Source: Alphaproteobacteria bacterium (GTDB lineage Bacteria; Myxococcota_A; UBA796; GCA-2862545). From it: DNA of 53,305 nucleotides. Below are positions 31,797-39,550 of the stretch, one piece after another. Numbering within the stretch: position 1 is the stretch's first letter; every line of letters begins with the position of its first letter. Where the stretch lies: positions 1 through 53,305 of the forward strand of contig JACKEQ010000036.1 of the NCBI GenBank assembly GCA_020632885.1, given 5' to 3'. The notes beneath the pieces are model-generated. The model was not told the DNA's origin and did not search any database. It worked only from the letters and a program-made list of their open reading frames with translations. Made by a program: the position numbers and the translations under genes.

Positions 31797-32705
31797 TCAG
31801 CGCCGGGAGATCCAGGCGCCGAGGGTCCACCGGGCACCGCCGGCCGTGCTGCAGCCGGCCTCGGGGGTCACCACGGGATCGGGCGGCTGCTCGCAGGTCG
31901 CCTCGATGGGGGGCAGTTCGCCTCCGTACGCGACGCCGGCGATACAACCGTCCACGTCGACCCCGACGAACCCGCCCTGGTCGGGCGCCACGACGAACGA
32001 CAGATCCTCCACCTCGCCCGGTGCCAGCGTGACCTCCCGCTCCACCCCGGCGGCGACATGGAACACCCGGTACGTGACGGGCTCCGCGCCGGTGTTCTGG
32101 ACCTCGAAGAGGTAGTGGATGTCGCCGCCACAGGTCGTGTTGCACGGTTCGCCCCTCGTCATGAGGAGGCCGCAGCTCTCATAGGAGGTGACCTGCTCGC
32201 CGCCTACCGGGCAGGTCGCGACCTCGACGGCGTAGCCGGGCTGGATCCACGCCAGCTCGTCGACCGTGAAGCCGTGCTCGCCAGCCCAGGCCCCGACAGC
32301 GGAGACCACGGCGGGGTCGTCCATCTCGGGGATCCAGTCCCACTCGTGGGCCGCGTCGATGCGCTCGACGAGCCCGGGGCTGTCGATACCCATGAGGTAC
32401 CCGACGGCGCAGTGCGTGCCTGAGGGGTCGACGAACCGAGGCGCGCGCGCAGCGTCGATGCCCGACCAGAAGGCGCGGGGGGGATGGACCGCGCGCACGC
32501 GCTCCGGGCCGCCACGGCTGTCGGGGAAGTCTCCCGCCCACGCGTAGCTCTCGAGCGCCTCGAGCGCCGCCAGCCGACGCACACGCACGTCCACGGGCAG
32601 GTCGGAGGGGGTCTCGGCGCGCAGCGTGGACACGACGTGGAGCAGGTGCTCCCGGATCTCGGGATCGGAGCCCGCGGAGGCGAGGGAGGACAGGAAGAAG
32701 AGCAT
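31797..32705 (-). CDS. Secreted protein with T-H-C-A-V-G-Y-L-M motif and C-terminal tag
   Basis: The protein has 302 residues. The ATG at 32705 begins a signal peptide (M-L-F-F-L-S-S-L-A-S-A-G); the frame is open for another 1.5 kb upstream but that part is antisense to the DUF255 gene. Residues about 80-140 contain D-P-S-G-T-H-C-A-V-G-Y-L-M, W-I-P-E-M and V-D-E-L-A-W-I-Q-P-G-Y, a motif set I associate with uncharacterised secreted bacterial proteins. A Cys-rich beta-domain follows. The end, G-C-S-T-A-G-G-A-R-W-T-L-G-A-W-I-S-R-R, resembles the C-terminal tags of other surface proteins here. Probably cell-surface; function unknown. Confidence 0.7.
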   Translation of the reverse strand: MLFFLSSLASAGSDPEIREHLLHVVSTLRAETPSDLPVDVRVRRLAALEALESYAWAGDFPDSRGGPERVRAVHPPRAFWSGIDAARAPRFVDPSGTHCAVGYLMGIDSPGLVERIDAAHEWDWIPEMDDPAVVSAVGAWAGEHGFTVDELAWIQPGYAVEVATCPVGGEQVTSYESCGLLMTRGEPCNTTCGGDIHYLFEVQNTGAEPVTYRVFHVAAGVEREVTLAPGEVEDLSFVVAPDQGGFVGVDVDGCIAGVAYGGELPPIEATCEQPPDPVVTPEAGCSTAGGARWTLGAWISRR

Positions 32706-32801
32706 GGTTCGGACCTCTCGACGGCGACCATAGACGCCCGATCCACCACCTGCTGGGCAAGAGGCCCTGATCCGGGTCCGCTCCACCCGCGTAGCCCCAG
32801 C

Positions 32802-34412
32802 ATGCTTCTGATCGCCGCTGCCCTCGCCGGACTCGAATGGCGTCCGCTCGACGCCGCCACCGTCGCGGAGGCCCGCAAGGAGCGCAGGCTGCTCCTCCTG
32901 GACCTCGAGGCCGTCTGGTGCCACTGGTGCCACGTGATGGACGCCACCACCTGGCAGGACCCCGGGGTCGAGAAGGCCGTCCGGAGGCACTTCGTCCCCG
33001 TCCGGGTCGACCAGGACGCCCGACCCGACCTGGCCGGGCGCTACCGGGAGCACGGCTGGCCCGCCATCGTCGTGCTCGACCCCGAGGATCTCTCCGACCG
33101 CGCGATCGGCTCGGGCTACCACGACCCCGACGCCCTGCTCGCGCTCCTCCAGCAGGCCCGGCGGTCCCGCGCCCCCGCGCCGCCACCACCACGGGAGCCC
33201 CACCTGCTGGCCCCCGACGACCGGGAGGCCCTGGAGGCCCGGCTGGCGGACACCTGGGACCCCGCCGACCGGGCGTGGGGGCAGGGCGGCCATCGCTTCG
33301 TGGCCTGGCGGAACGTCGAGCACGGCGTGCTCCACGGCGACCCGGAGGCCCAGGAGCGCGCCCGGCAGGCCCTCGATGCGGGGAGGGCGCTCGTGGACCC
33401 CGTGTGGGGCGGGGTCTACCAGTACTCCACCCACGGCGACTGGGAGCACCCGCACTTCGAGAAGCTCCTGGTGTTCGACGCCGAGATCGGGAGGGTCTAC
33501 GCTCTCGCCCACCAGCGCTGGGGACGTCCGGAGGACCTGGCGACCGCCCGCCAGATCCTCCTGCACGTCACGACCTGGCTCGACGACCCCTCGGGCGGCT
33601 TCCGGACCAGCCAGGACGCGGACGTCGTGCAGGGCGAGCACGCCTCGGCGTACTTCGCCCTCGACGACGCGGGGCGCCGGGCCCTCGGGGTCCCCCGCGT
33701 GGACCCGTCCGTCTACGCCGGACCCACGGGCCTCGCCGTCGACGCCCTGGTGGCCCTCTGGAGGGCGTCCGGCGACCCCGTGGCCCTGGAGCGCGCCCTC
33801 AGGGCAGGAGCGTGGCTGAGACAGCCCGGGACGCCGTACCTCGCGGACGCCCTGGGCGCGGGCCGGGGCTTCATGGCCCTGTTCTCCGCCACCGGGGACC
33901 GCGCCTGGCTGGACGCCACCACGGCCCTCCTCGACGACGTGCGCACTCTCGCCGGGCCCTCGGGCTTCGTGGGCGGTCCGCCGCGCCCCGATGCCCCCGC
34001 ACCCGTGGCGGTGCCCGACGACGACATCGACCTCGGGCGCCTGGCCCTGCGGGTGTTCCGGGCCACCGGAGACGACCGCCACCGCGAGCTCGCCGACCTC
34101 GCGCTGGGCCACGGCACGGCGGGCCGGCTGGCGGGTCGCGGGTGGCACGTGGGCGCGGTGCTCTCGGCAGACAGCGAGCGCTCGGCGTCCCCGCCCCACG
34201 TCGTGGTGGTCGGCGGACCCGATGCGGACGCGCTCTTCGCGGCGACCCGCGGCCTGCCGCCCACCGCGACCGTGGAGCGCCTCGCCGACGGGAAGCCCGG
34301 CGCGGACGGCACCGTCTACCCCGACGGACCCGCCGCCTTCCTCTGCGCCGACGGGCGCTGCTCCTCGCCCCTCACGGACCCCGCGGAGGTCGCCGCGCGC
34401 TGTGCGTGGTGA
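32802..34412 (+). CDS. DUF255 thioredoxin-like protein (YyaL/SPATA20 type)
   Basis: The protein has 536 residues. The ATG at 32802 gives M-L-L-I-A-A-A-L-A-G, possibly a short signal peptide. The thioredoxin-fold domain (20-135) carries C-H-W-C-H at residues 40-44, the hallmark of the DUF255 family. The rest has alpha/alpha-barrel features of the linked six-hairpin glycosidase-like region (G-G-H-R-F, G-G-V-Y-Q-Y-S-T, D-W-E-H-P-H-F-E-K-L-L, Q-D-A-D). Full-length members are 600-700 residues, so this one is somewhat short. Its biochemical role is not established in the family. It converges on the DUF4230 gene with stops abutting. Confidence 0.85.
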   Translation: MLLIAAALAGLEWRPLDAATVAEARKERRLLLLDLEAVWCHWCHVMDATTWQDPGVEKAVRRHFVPVRVDQDARPDLAGRYREHGWPAIVVLDPEDLSDRAIGSGYHDPDALLALLQQARRSRAPAPPPPREPHLLAPDDREALEARLADTWDPADRAWGQGGHRFVAWRNVEHGVLHGDPEAQERARQALDAGRALVDPVWGGVYQYSTHGDWEHPHFEKLLVFDAEIGRVYALAHQRWGRPEDLATARQILLHVTTWLDDPSGGFRTSQDADVVQGEHASAYFALDDAGRRALGVPRVDPSVYAGPTGLAVDALVALWRASGDPVALERALRAGAWLRQPGTPYLADALGAGRGFMALFSATGDRAWLDATTALLDDVRTLAGPSGFVGGPPRPDAPAPVAVPDDDIDLGRLALRVFRATGDDRHRELADLALGHGTAGRLAGRGWHVGAVLSADSERSASPPHVVVVGGPDADALFAATRGLPPTATVERLADGKPGADGTVYPDGPAAFLCADGRCSSPLTDPAEVAARCAW

Positions 34413-35003
34413 TCACTCGAACACCACGGCAGGCGCTCCCGCCGCGACGAGCAGCTCGCGCACGGAGGTCTCGGCGGACCTCCTCGCCGTGTCGCGGATC
34501 CCCTGGTCCTCCGCGGCCTGACGCAGGGCGCGCACGGCCTCCCGTCGGGCCTGGGTCTCCAGATCCGCGTCCGGGATGCCGAACCACCCACGCTCCCGCC
34601 TCGCGACGAAGCTCGCCTCCTCGTCGAGGTCCACCCGCCAGATCTCCGTGTCCGGCAGCCGCACGTGCACGGTGCCGTCGGGGTCGACCCGGACGCCGTC
34701 CTCGGCCAGCGCGCCCAGATCGACGCCCGCCGTGACCTCACCCCGCGCGACGAACAGGATGCGCTCGCCCACCCACAACCACGTGCCGTCCGTGCCCCGC
34801 TGGCCCGCCACGGCCTGCTCGAGCTCCAGCGCCGCCGACTCCAGCCGCGCCAGCTCGCGCACGCCCCGCAGGACGGCCGCCCGGTCGGGCCCGACGTGGG
34901 TGGGCGGGTCCACGAGGTCCGTCACCCGTGCCCCCAGGCCGGCGAGCTCGCGCGCGCCCACGGCGAAGCCCACGCCCGCCACGGCCAGGGCGAGGCAACC
35001 CAT
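34413..35003 (-). CDS. DUF4230 domain protein
   Basis: The protein has 196 residues from the ATG at 35003. One N-terminal membrane span (A-L-A-V-A-G-V-G-F-A-V-G) leads to a DUF4230-like domain: L-F-V-A-R-G-E-V-T-A-G-V-D-L-G-A-L, then V-R-V-D-P-D-G-T-V-H-V-R-L-P-D-T-E-I-W. No ribosome site precedes this ATG. A CTG at 35045, six bases after GGGAGG (35052-35057), would add L-E-D-R-T-K-T-L-L-T-G-L-F-V and complete the membrane segment, so the real start may be there. It is the last gene of the cytochrome/S41 operon, 63 bp after the previous stop by the ATG start. Function unknown. Confidence 0.75.
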   Translation of the reverse strand: MGCLALAVAGVGFAVGARELAGLGARVTDLVDPPTHVGPDRAAVLRGVRELARLESAALELEQAVAGQRGTDGTWLWVGERILFVARGEVTAGVDLGALAEDGVRVDPDGTVHVRLPDTEIWRVDLDEEASFVARRERGWFGIPDADLETQARREAVRALRQAAEDQGIRDTARRSAETSVRELLVAAGAPAVVFE

Positions 35004-35066
35004 GACGAACAGCCCGGTCAGCAGGGTCTTCGTGCGGTCTTCCAGCGGGGACCTCCCGACAGTCCC

Positions 35067-37118
35067 TTAGCGCTTCGGGCGCGCGATCTCGATGCGCTCG
35101 GCCTCGGACAGCTCCGGGAGCACGAGGGCGAGGGCGGCCTCGAGCACCTCGTCCCGCCCGGACCGGATGCCCTCGAGGGTCGGGGCCACCTCGATGTCCG
35201 GCTGGATGCCGACCCGCTGCGTGGGCCGTCCGTCCGGCCAGAACACCCCGATCCCGCTGATGTAGGCCCCGCGCCCACCTGGGAGCGCGAACCGGGACAC
35301 GTTGCCGTCCGCGCCCGCCGTCGGCGTGCCCACGAACGTCGTCCGGGGCCCCGCGGCGAAGGCCATCGCGTGGTACTCGGTGCTGCTCTGGCCGCGGTCG
35401 TCCAACAGCACGACCACCCGTCCGCGGTAGGACCCCTCCTTCGTGGGCTCGAGCGAGAGCTCCTCCCCAGGGACCTGGAACCCCGGGTTCGCGGGGTCCA
35501 CCGACCAGAACCGCACGAAGGGCGTGGGCTCGGAGACCAGCCGCCGTCCGAACGAGAACACCGTGAAGTCCTCCGGGTAGCCGCGCGCGTCGATGATCAG
35601 CACGTCCCGCTCGAGGTAGGCGTCCACCTCGGACGTCTGCATCCGGTCGATGGACACGTACCCCACACCCTCCGTGAGCTCGCGGAAGCCGCGGTCCGGC
35701 TGGGGTGGATCGGGCTTCTCGACGCGCTCGGTGGTCACCTCGCCACGGTGCGTCGTCACCGTCACGGGCCCGCAGTCGCCCCGCCCGAGCCGCCTGCCGA
35801 CGTTGCGCATCCGCGAGCCCTCGTTGGACGCCGGCGTGTACGGCAGCATGGCGGCCACCCGATCGGCCACCGACTCGCCGTCGAAGGCCTCCAGCACGTC
35901 ACCGATGGCGAGCTGGGAGTCGCCCGAGGCGGTCACCACGGGCCGACCCTCCACGAAGCGCACCTCCGCATCGAGGGTGCACTTCCCGCGCGGCGCCAGC
36001 ATCCGGCTCCACGGCGCCCCGGTGTGGCTGTCGTTCACGTGCCACGCGAGGCGCGCGAGGGCCTCCGCGTAGGCCTCGTCGGTCTCCGCCGTCACGAACG
36101 GGGCCACGTGGGCCTCCAGCACCTCGTGCCAGTCGCCCTCCACCAGATCGCGGTACGGCGAGGTCCACTCGATCACGTTCCAGAAGCGGAACAACGCCAG
36201 GAGCCGAAGCCCCGGGTCGAGCTCGACCTCCCAGGGGCGCTCCGTGCTGTACGACGGGTTCCCGATCCCGGGGACCACGGCCCCCACGAACCTCCGGGCC
36301 TCCGGACGACCCGCGCGCACGGCCTCCAGCGCCTCCCGGAGCTCCTGTGGGAGGGCCTCCATCCACCGGAGATCCGCCATCTGCCGCGCACCCTCGGGGA
36401 CCGAGCATCCCGGGCACGACGGCGGCAGCCCCAGCTCCTGGACGGCCGTGAGCACGACCGCGTCCGCCGCCGCATCGTCGGCAGCGTCCACGTAGGCCTG
36501 GAGGAACCCGAAGAGCCAGGTGTCCGGGTCTCGCGAGCCGTCCGCGAAGGCCGGGTGGTGCATCTTCACGAAGCCCCACACGCGTCCCAGGCGGGCGAGC
36601 CGCGCCACCATGGCGGCGTCGGGCGGAGCGATGGTGACGCCAGGAGCCTCGACCGGGGGCGGCGGTACGGGGAACGGCAGCACCCGCCCGTCGACCTCGA
36701 GCTCGAGCGCATCGACGTCCAGGGTGCCCTTCCCCTCCGCGCTCACGCCGTACCCGAGGGCCGTGGCGTCACCCTTCACGCGGGCGCGGACCTCCACGAA
36801 TCCCTCGCGCCCGGCCTTCACGCGCTTCGAGCCGCGGAACGACAGCGGCTCGTCGGCCCCGTCCACCCGCACCCAGACCCACGCGGACATCCCGTCGGAA
36901 GGCCGAAGCCAGGCGCGGAACCGGACCTCCCGCATGCCAGCGACAGGGTCGTTGCGGAACAGCAGGGCCGAGCCCTTCGGGACGTCGGCGGTCAGGCGCA
37001 GGACGGGCTCGCCCTCGTGCAGGACCTCCGGGTCGACGGCCCCCTCCGCGAGCACCTCGAACACATCGACGACGGGCGCAGGCATGGCGAACGCGGCCAG
37101 CGCGAGCAGCGACATCAT
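35067..37118 (-). CDS. S41 family (tail-specific/C-terminal processing) peptidase
   Basis: The protein has 683 residues. Tandem ATGs (37118 and 37115) overlap the upstream stop (ATGA). A short hydrophobic N-terminus (M-M-S-L-L-A-L-A-A-F-A-M) acts as signal peptide. A beta-sandwich-like region comes first (about 20-150), then a region with V-W-G-F-V-K-M-H-H-P and W-H-V-N-D-S-H-T-G, then a PDZ-like segment (L-A-I-G-D-V-L-E-A-F-D-G), and the S41 core with G-Q-S-S-T-E-Y-H-A-M near residue 578 as likely catalytic serine. This architecture matches the long secreted S41 peptidases of Bacteroidota and Myxococcota. It is an envelope protease; substrate unknown. Confidence 0.87.
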   Translation of the reverse strand: MMSLLALAAFAMPAPVVDVFEVLAEGAVDPEVLHEGEPVLRLTADVPKGSALLFRNDPVAGMREVRFRAWLRPSDGMSAWVWVRVDGADEPLSFRGSKRVKAGREGFVEVRARVKGDATALGYGVSAEGKGTLDVDALELEVDGRVLPFPVPPPPVEAPGVTIAPPDAAMVARLARLGRVWGFVKMHHPAFADGSRDPDTWLFGFLQAYVDAADDAAADAVVLTAVQELGLPPSCPGCSVPEGARQMADLRWMEALPQELREALEAVRAGRPEARRFVGAVVPGIGNPSYSTERPWEVELDPGLRLLALFRFWNVIEWTSPYRDLVEGDWHEVLEAHVAPFVTAETDEAYAEALARLAWHVNDSHTGAPWSRMLAPRGKCTLDAEVRFVEGRPVVTASGDSQLAIGDVLEAFDGESVADRVAAMLPYTPASNEGSRMRNVGRRLGRGDCGPVTVTTHRGEVTTERVEKPDPPQPDRGFRELTEGVGYVSIDRMQTSEVDAYLERDVLIIDARGYPEDFTVFSFGRRLVSEPTPFVRFWSVDPANPGFQVPGEELSLEPTKEGSYRGRVVVLLDDRGQSSTEYHAMAFAAGPRTTFVGTPTAGADGNVSRFALPGGRGAYISGIGVFWPDGRPTQRVGIQPDIEVAPTLEGIRSGRDEVLEAALALVLPELSEAERIEIARPKR

Positions 37119-38065
37119 TCCCCCGTCCCCCGGGGAGACAGGGACCGGAGGTAGACCCAGATGGCCTCGAGCTCCACGTCGTCCGCGGTGCCCACGGCCT
37201 TCCAGGGCATCGCCACGGGGTCCACGGCACGTCCATCGGGTCGGATCCCCGTGCGCATCAGGGTCACGAACTGCTCCTTCGTCCAGCCCCCGAGGCCGTC
37301 GGGCGCGGGGGTGAGGTTGGCCGCGGGCGGCCAGTCGGGGTCGCCATCGAGCACGCGTCCCCCCGAGAAGTGCGGGTTGTGGCAGCCCACGCAGGTCTGC
37401 GCGAGGTGCTCGCCGAAGCGCGCGTCGGGCCGGTGGGGCGGCGGGGTCTCGAGGTCCTTGCGGTCGGGGTCGATGCGGTGCGCCGACAGCGCAGGCACCT
37501 GACCGAACGCGTAGAGCGCGCGCATCACGGGCCCCCAGGACGACGGGCCGACGTCGCGATCCACGGGGTCGAGGTCCTCGACGACCACGTAGAGGTCGCT
37601 CACCTCCCGGTCCGACAGGGCCTGGTAGTCGATGGACGACATCAGCGCCGTGCCGCCGTCACGCCGGACGCCGTGGCGCACCATGCGCTCGAAGTCCACG
37701 ATGCCGTAGCCCTCCGGCAGCCCACCGTGCCCGTGGGTGAGGTTCGGGGCCGCGAGCCGCATCACGGGGCCGACGTCCATCACGACCTTCCCACCGAGGT
37801 CCTGGCCGTGGCACTCCCGACAGCCCAGCCGCACCGAGAGGGCCTCGCCGCGCTTGCGGGCGTTCGAGCGCGCGATGGACTTCCCGATGCCGAGGGGGTC
37901 CGCATCCAGGATCTTCATGGGCCACGGGCTCGGGATCCGCGCCGCCGGGACGTCGTGCGTGGCGGTCAGCATGCTCTCGCTGACGAACCAGACGTACCCG
38001 CCGATCGCAGCCAGGAGCAGCCCGACCAAGACGACCAGCCAGAGCGCCCACCTCAGCCACCTCAT
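37115..38065 (-). CDS. Membrane-anchored dihaem c-type cytochrome
   Basis: The protein has 316 residues. One N-terminal membrane span (residues 7-27) is followed by two haem-binding motifs, C-R-E-C-H (82-86) and C-V-G-C-H (225-229), each in a cytochrome-c-like domain with a distal Met candidate (P-V-A-M-P-W and others). This is the organisation of dihaem electron carriers such as alcohol-dehydrogenase-type or fructose-dehydrogenase cytochrome subunits, but no dehydrogenase gene is nearby. It overlaps both neighbours by four bases (ATGA), so it is made together with an outer-membrane-like protein and an S41 peptidase. The electron partner is unknown. Confidence 0.87.
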   Translation of the reverse strand: MRWLRWALWLVVLVGLLLAAIGGYVWFVSESMLTATHDVPAARIPSPWPMKILDADPLGIGKSIARSNARKRGEALSVRLGCRECHGQDLGGKVVMDVGPVMRLAAPNLTHGHGGLPEGYGIVDFERMVRHGVRRDGGTALMSSIDYQALSDREVSDLYVVVEDLDPVDRDVGPSSWGPVMRALYAFGQVPALSAHRIDPDRKDLETPPPHRPDARFGEHLAQTCVGCHNPHFSGGRVLDGDPDWPPAANLTPAPDGLGGWTKEQFVTLMRTGIRPDGRAVDPVAMPWKAVGTADDVELEAIWVYLRSLSPRGTGE

Positions 38066-38931
38066 CGTCCCGTCCTCCAGAGCTCGCCGTCCCAGGCCAC
38101 CGCGAGGGCGAACAACGGGAGGGCCTGGGAGCTCGTGGTGCCCGCGCGCCACGGATGTGCGAGGTGCCACTGTACCAACATGAACGCCGTGACGTGCTGG
38201 ATGGACCTCGCGTCACGCCGATCCGCGCCCTTGAGCGCCACGAGGGGCCCGGCACGCCAGGTGGGCTGGTCGCCCGTCCCGCCCGTGCCGAACAGGGCGT
38301 CCGCATAGGTCGTGCGCACACCGGCGATCCAGGGCCCCTCGAGCACCAGGACGTCCACGTCGTCCACGACCACCCAGCCGCCGTTCGGTTGCAGCAGGTC
38401 GCGCCCGGCCTCGTAGAACCCCACCGCGTCGACACCGAGCTTCCACCACGCCGCGGTCGTGATGTTCCGCACCGCCACGCGGCCCACCTGGGCCTGGAGC
38501 GTGTTGGTGACCGTCAGCCGCGCGCCGAAGGCCGCCACGTTGTCGCCCGCCCGCTTCCGGACCTTGATCGCGGGGTCCGAGTAGTCCACGTCCACCGCGT
38601 CGAACGGCATCACCGCCCCGAGCACGCCGTAGTACTTCGTGGCCTCGAGCGACACCGAGGTCTCGAGCACCGCGAGGGGCTTGATCCGCAGCATGGGTCC
38701 GAGGGTGCCGAAGGTCGGCGAGGTGCCTCCGTCCAGCCCGAATTCGAACAGGGTCCCGCGCCGGAGCACGCCGGCGTCCTCGGGCTCCAGAGACCGCCGC
38801 ACCGTGAGGCGACCGTTGTAGCCGAGCCCCAGGGGGTTCAGGCGCGTGCCGATGAAGCCGCCGTGGACCACGGACCAATCGGGAGGAGGCGGCTCGGCGG
38901 CGAGGGCGGCCGTCAGGACCCAGCAAAACAT
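38062..38931 (-). CDS. Secreted, probably outer-membrane beta-barrel-like protein
   Basis: The protein has 289 residues. M-F-C-W-V-L-T-A-A-L-A-A-E gives a short signal peptide. The body alternates short beta-like stretches ending in aromatic residues (G-G-F-I-G-T-R-L-N-P-L-G-L-G-Y, F-G-A-R-L-T-V-T-N-T-L, W-W-K-L-G-V-D-A-V-G-F-Y) and ends with A-L-A-V-A-W-D-G-E-L-W-R. That fits a small outer-membrane barrel, but the call is by composition only. It is the first gene of a four-gene coupled operon. A TAGCGT box six bases before the ATG and no ribosome site suggest a leaderless message. Confidence 0.6.
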   Translation of the reverse strand: MFCWVLTAALAAEPPPPDWSVVHGGFIGTRLNPLGLGYNGRLTVRRSLEPEDAGVLRRGTLFEFGLDGGTSPTFGTLGPMLRIKPLAVLETSVSLEATKYYGVLGAVMPFDAVDVDYSDPAIKVRKRAGDNVAAFGARLTVTNTLQAQVGRVAVRNITTAAWWKLGVDAVGFYEAGRDLLQPNGGWVVVDDVDVLVLEGPWIAGVRTTYADALFGTGGTGDQPTWRAGPLVALKGADRRDARSIQHVTAFMLVQWHLAHPWRAGTTSSQALPLFALAVAWDGELWRTGR

Positions 38932-38937
38932 CGCGCT

Positions 38938-38943
38938 ACGCTA
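38938..38943 (-). promoter_or_regulatory. Likely -10 box TAGCGT, leaderless start of the cytochrome/S41 operon
   Basis: On the minus strand TAGCGT lies six bases before the ATG at 38931. TTCGCA about 17 bp further upstream is a possible -35 box (four of six bases of TTGACA). Confidence 0.45.
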
Positions 38944-38979
38944 CCCCGTCAGCCGTTACCTGCGAAGTCGGAGGTGATC

Positions 38980-39504
38980 ATGCGCGCCACGTGGACCCTG
39001 CTCTTCGCGATCGCGTGCGAGCCCCAGCCCGAGCCCACCGCGGTCGACCCCGTGCCGACGGCACCGGCCACCGACTCCGAGGCTCCCGGCGTCTCCGGGG
39101 TGCTCGCGGCGCACAACGACGTGCGCGACGGTGTGGACGTGCCTCCCCTCGCCTACGACAGCGACCTCGCCGAGGTGGCCGCCGCCTGGATCGAGGGCCT
39201 CGACGGCGAGGGCTGCAACCTGCGCCACGACTACAGCTCCCCCTACGGCGAGAACCTCTACTGGACGAGCGCCACCGCCGACAGCCTCGAGGTGGTCTCC
39301 TCCTGGGAGAGCGAGGTCGTGGACTACGACTACGCCACCAACTCCTGCGCGCCCGACCAGATGTGCGGGCACTACACCCAGCTCGTGTGGTCCACCACCG
39401 AGCGCGTGGGGTGCGCCAAGCGGCAGTGCAGCGGGGGTCGAGGCGAGATCTGGATGTGCGTGTACGACCCCGCGGGCAACTTCAGCGGTCAGCGTCCCTA
39501 CTGA
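38980..39504 (+). CDS. CAP-domain (SCP/PR-1-like) lipoprotein
   Basis: The protein has 174 residues. The ATG has GGAGG just upstream. L-L-F-A-I-A-C-E is a lipobox, followed by a Pro/Thr-rich linker. The CAP domain runs from about 40 to the end: A-H-N-D-V-R, L-A-Y-D-S-D-L-A-E-V-A-A-A-W, Y-G-E-N-L-Y-W, H-Y-T-Q-L-V-W-S-T-T and G-C-A. The two active-site-like His (H-D-Y in the middle and H-Y-T-Q) and Glu residues of the CAP cavity are present. Six Cys in the second half suggest disulfides. Bacterial CAP proteins are secreted, and their activity is mostly unknown. It is divergent from the cytochrome operon. Confidence 0.9.
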   Translation: MRATWTLLFAIACEPQPEPTAVDPVPTAPATDSEAPGVSGVLAAHNDVRDGVDVPPLAYDSDLAEVAAAWIEGLDGEGCNLRHDYSSPYGENLYWTSATADSLEVVSSWESEVVDYDYATNSCAPDQMCGHYTQLVWSTTERVGCAKRQCSGGRGEIWMCVYDPAGNFSGQRPY

Positions 39505-39519
39505 CGCGCCCCCGTGCGG

Positions 39520-39525
39520 TAGGGT
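39520..39525 (+). promoter_or_regulatory. Possible -10 box TAGGGT of the S9 peptidase gene
   Basis: TAGGGT lies 25 nt before the ATG at 39551, giving a short leader that contains AAGGAGA at 39539-39545. It starts 15 bases after the stop of the CAP gene. Confidence 0.35.
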
Positions 39526-39550
39526 CCGTCTCCCACGCGAAGGAGACCCG

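Noticed and set aside
32706..34199. Extension of the minus-strand frame of the secreted protein at 31797-32705
   Set aside because: It is antisense to the DUF255 protein, has shadow-type composition, and the internal ATG begins a good signal peptide.
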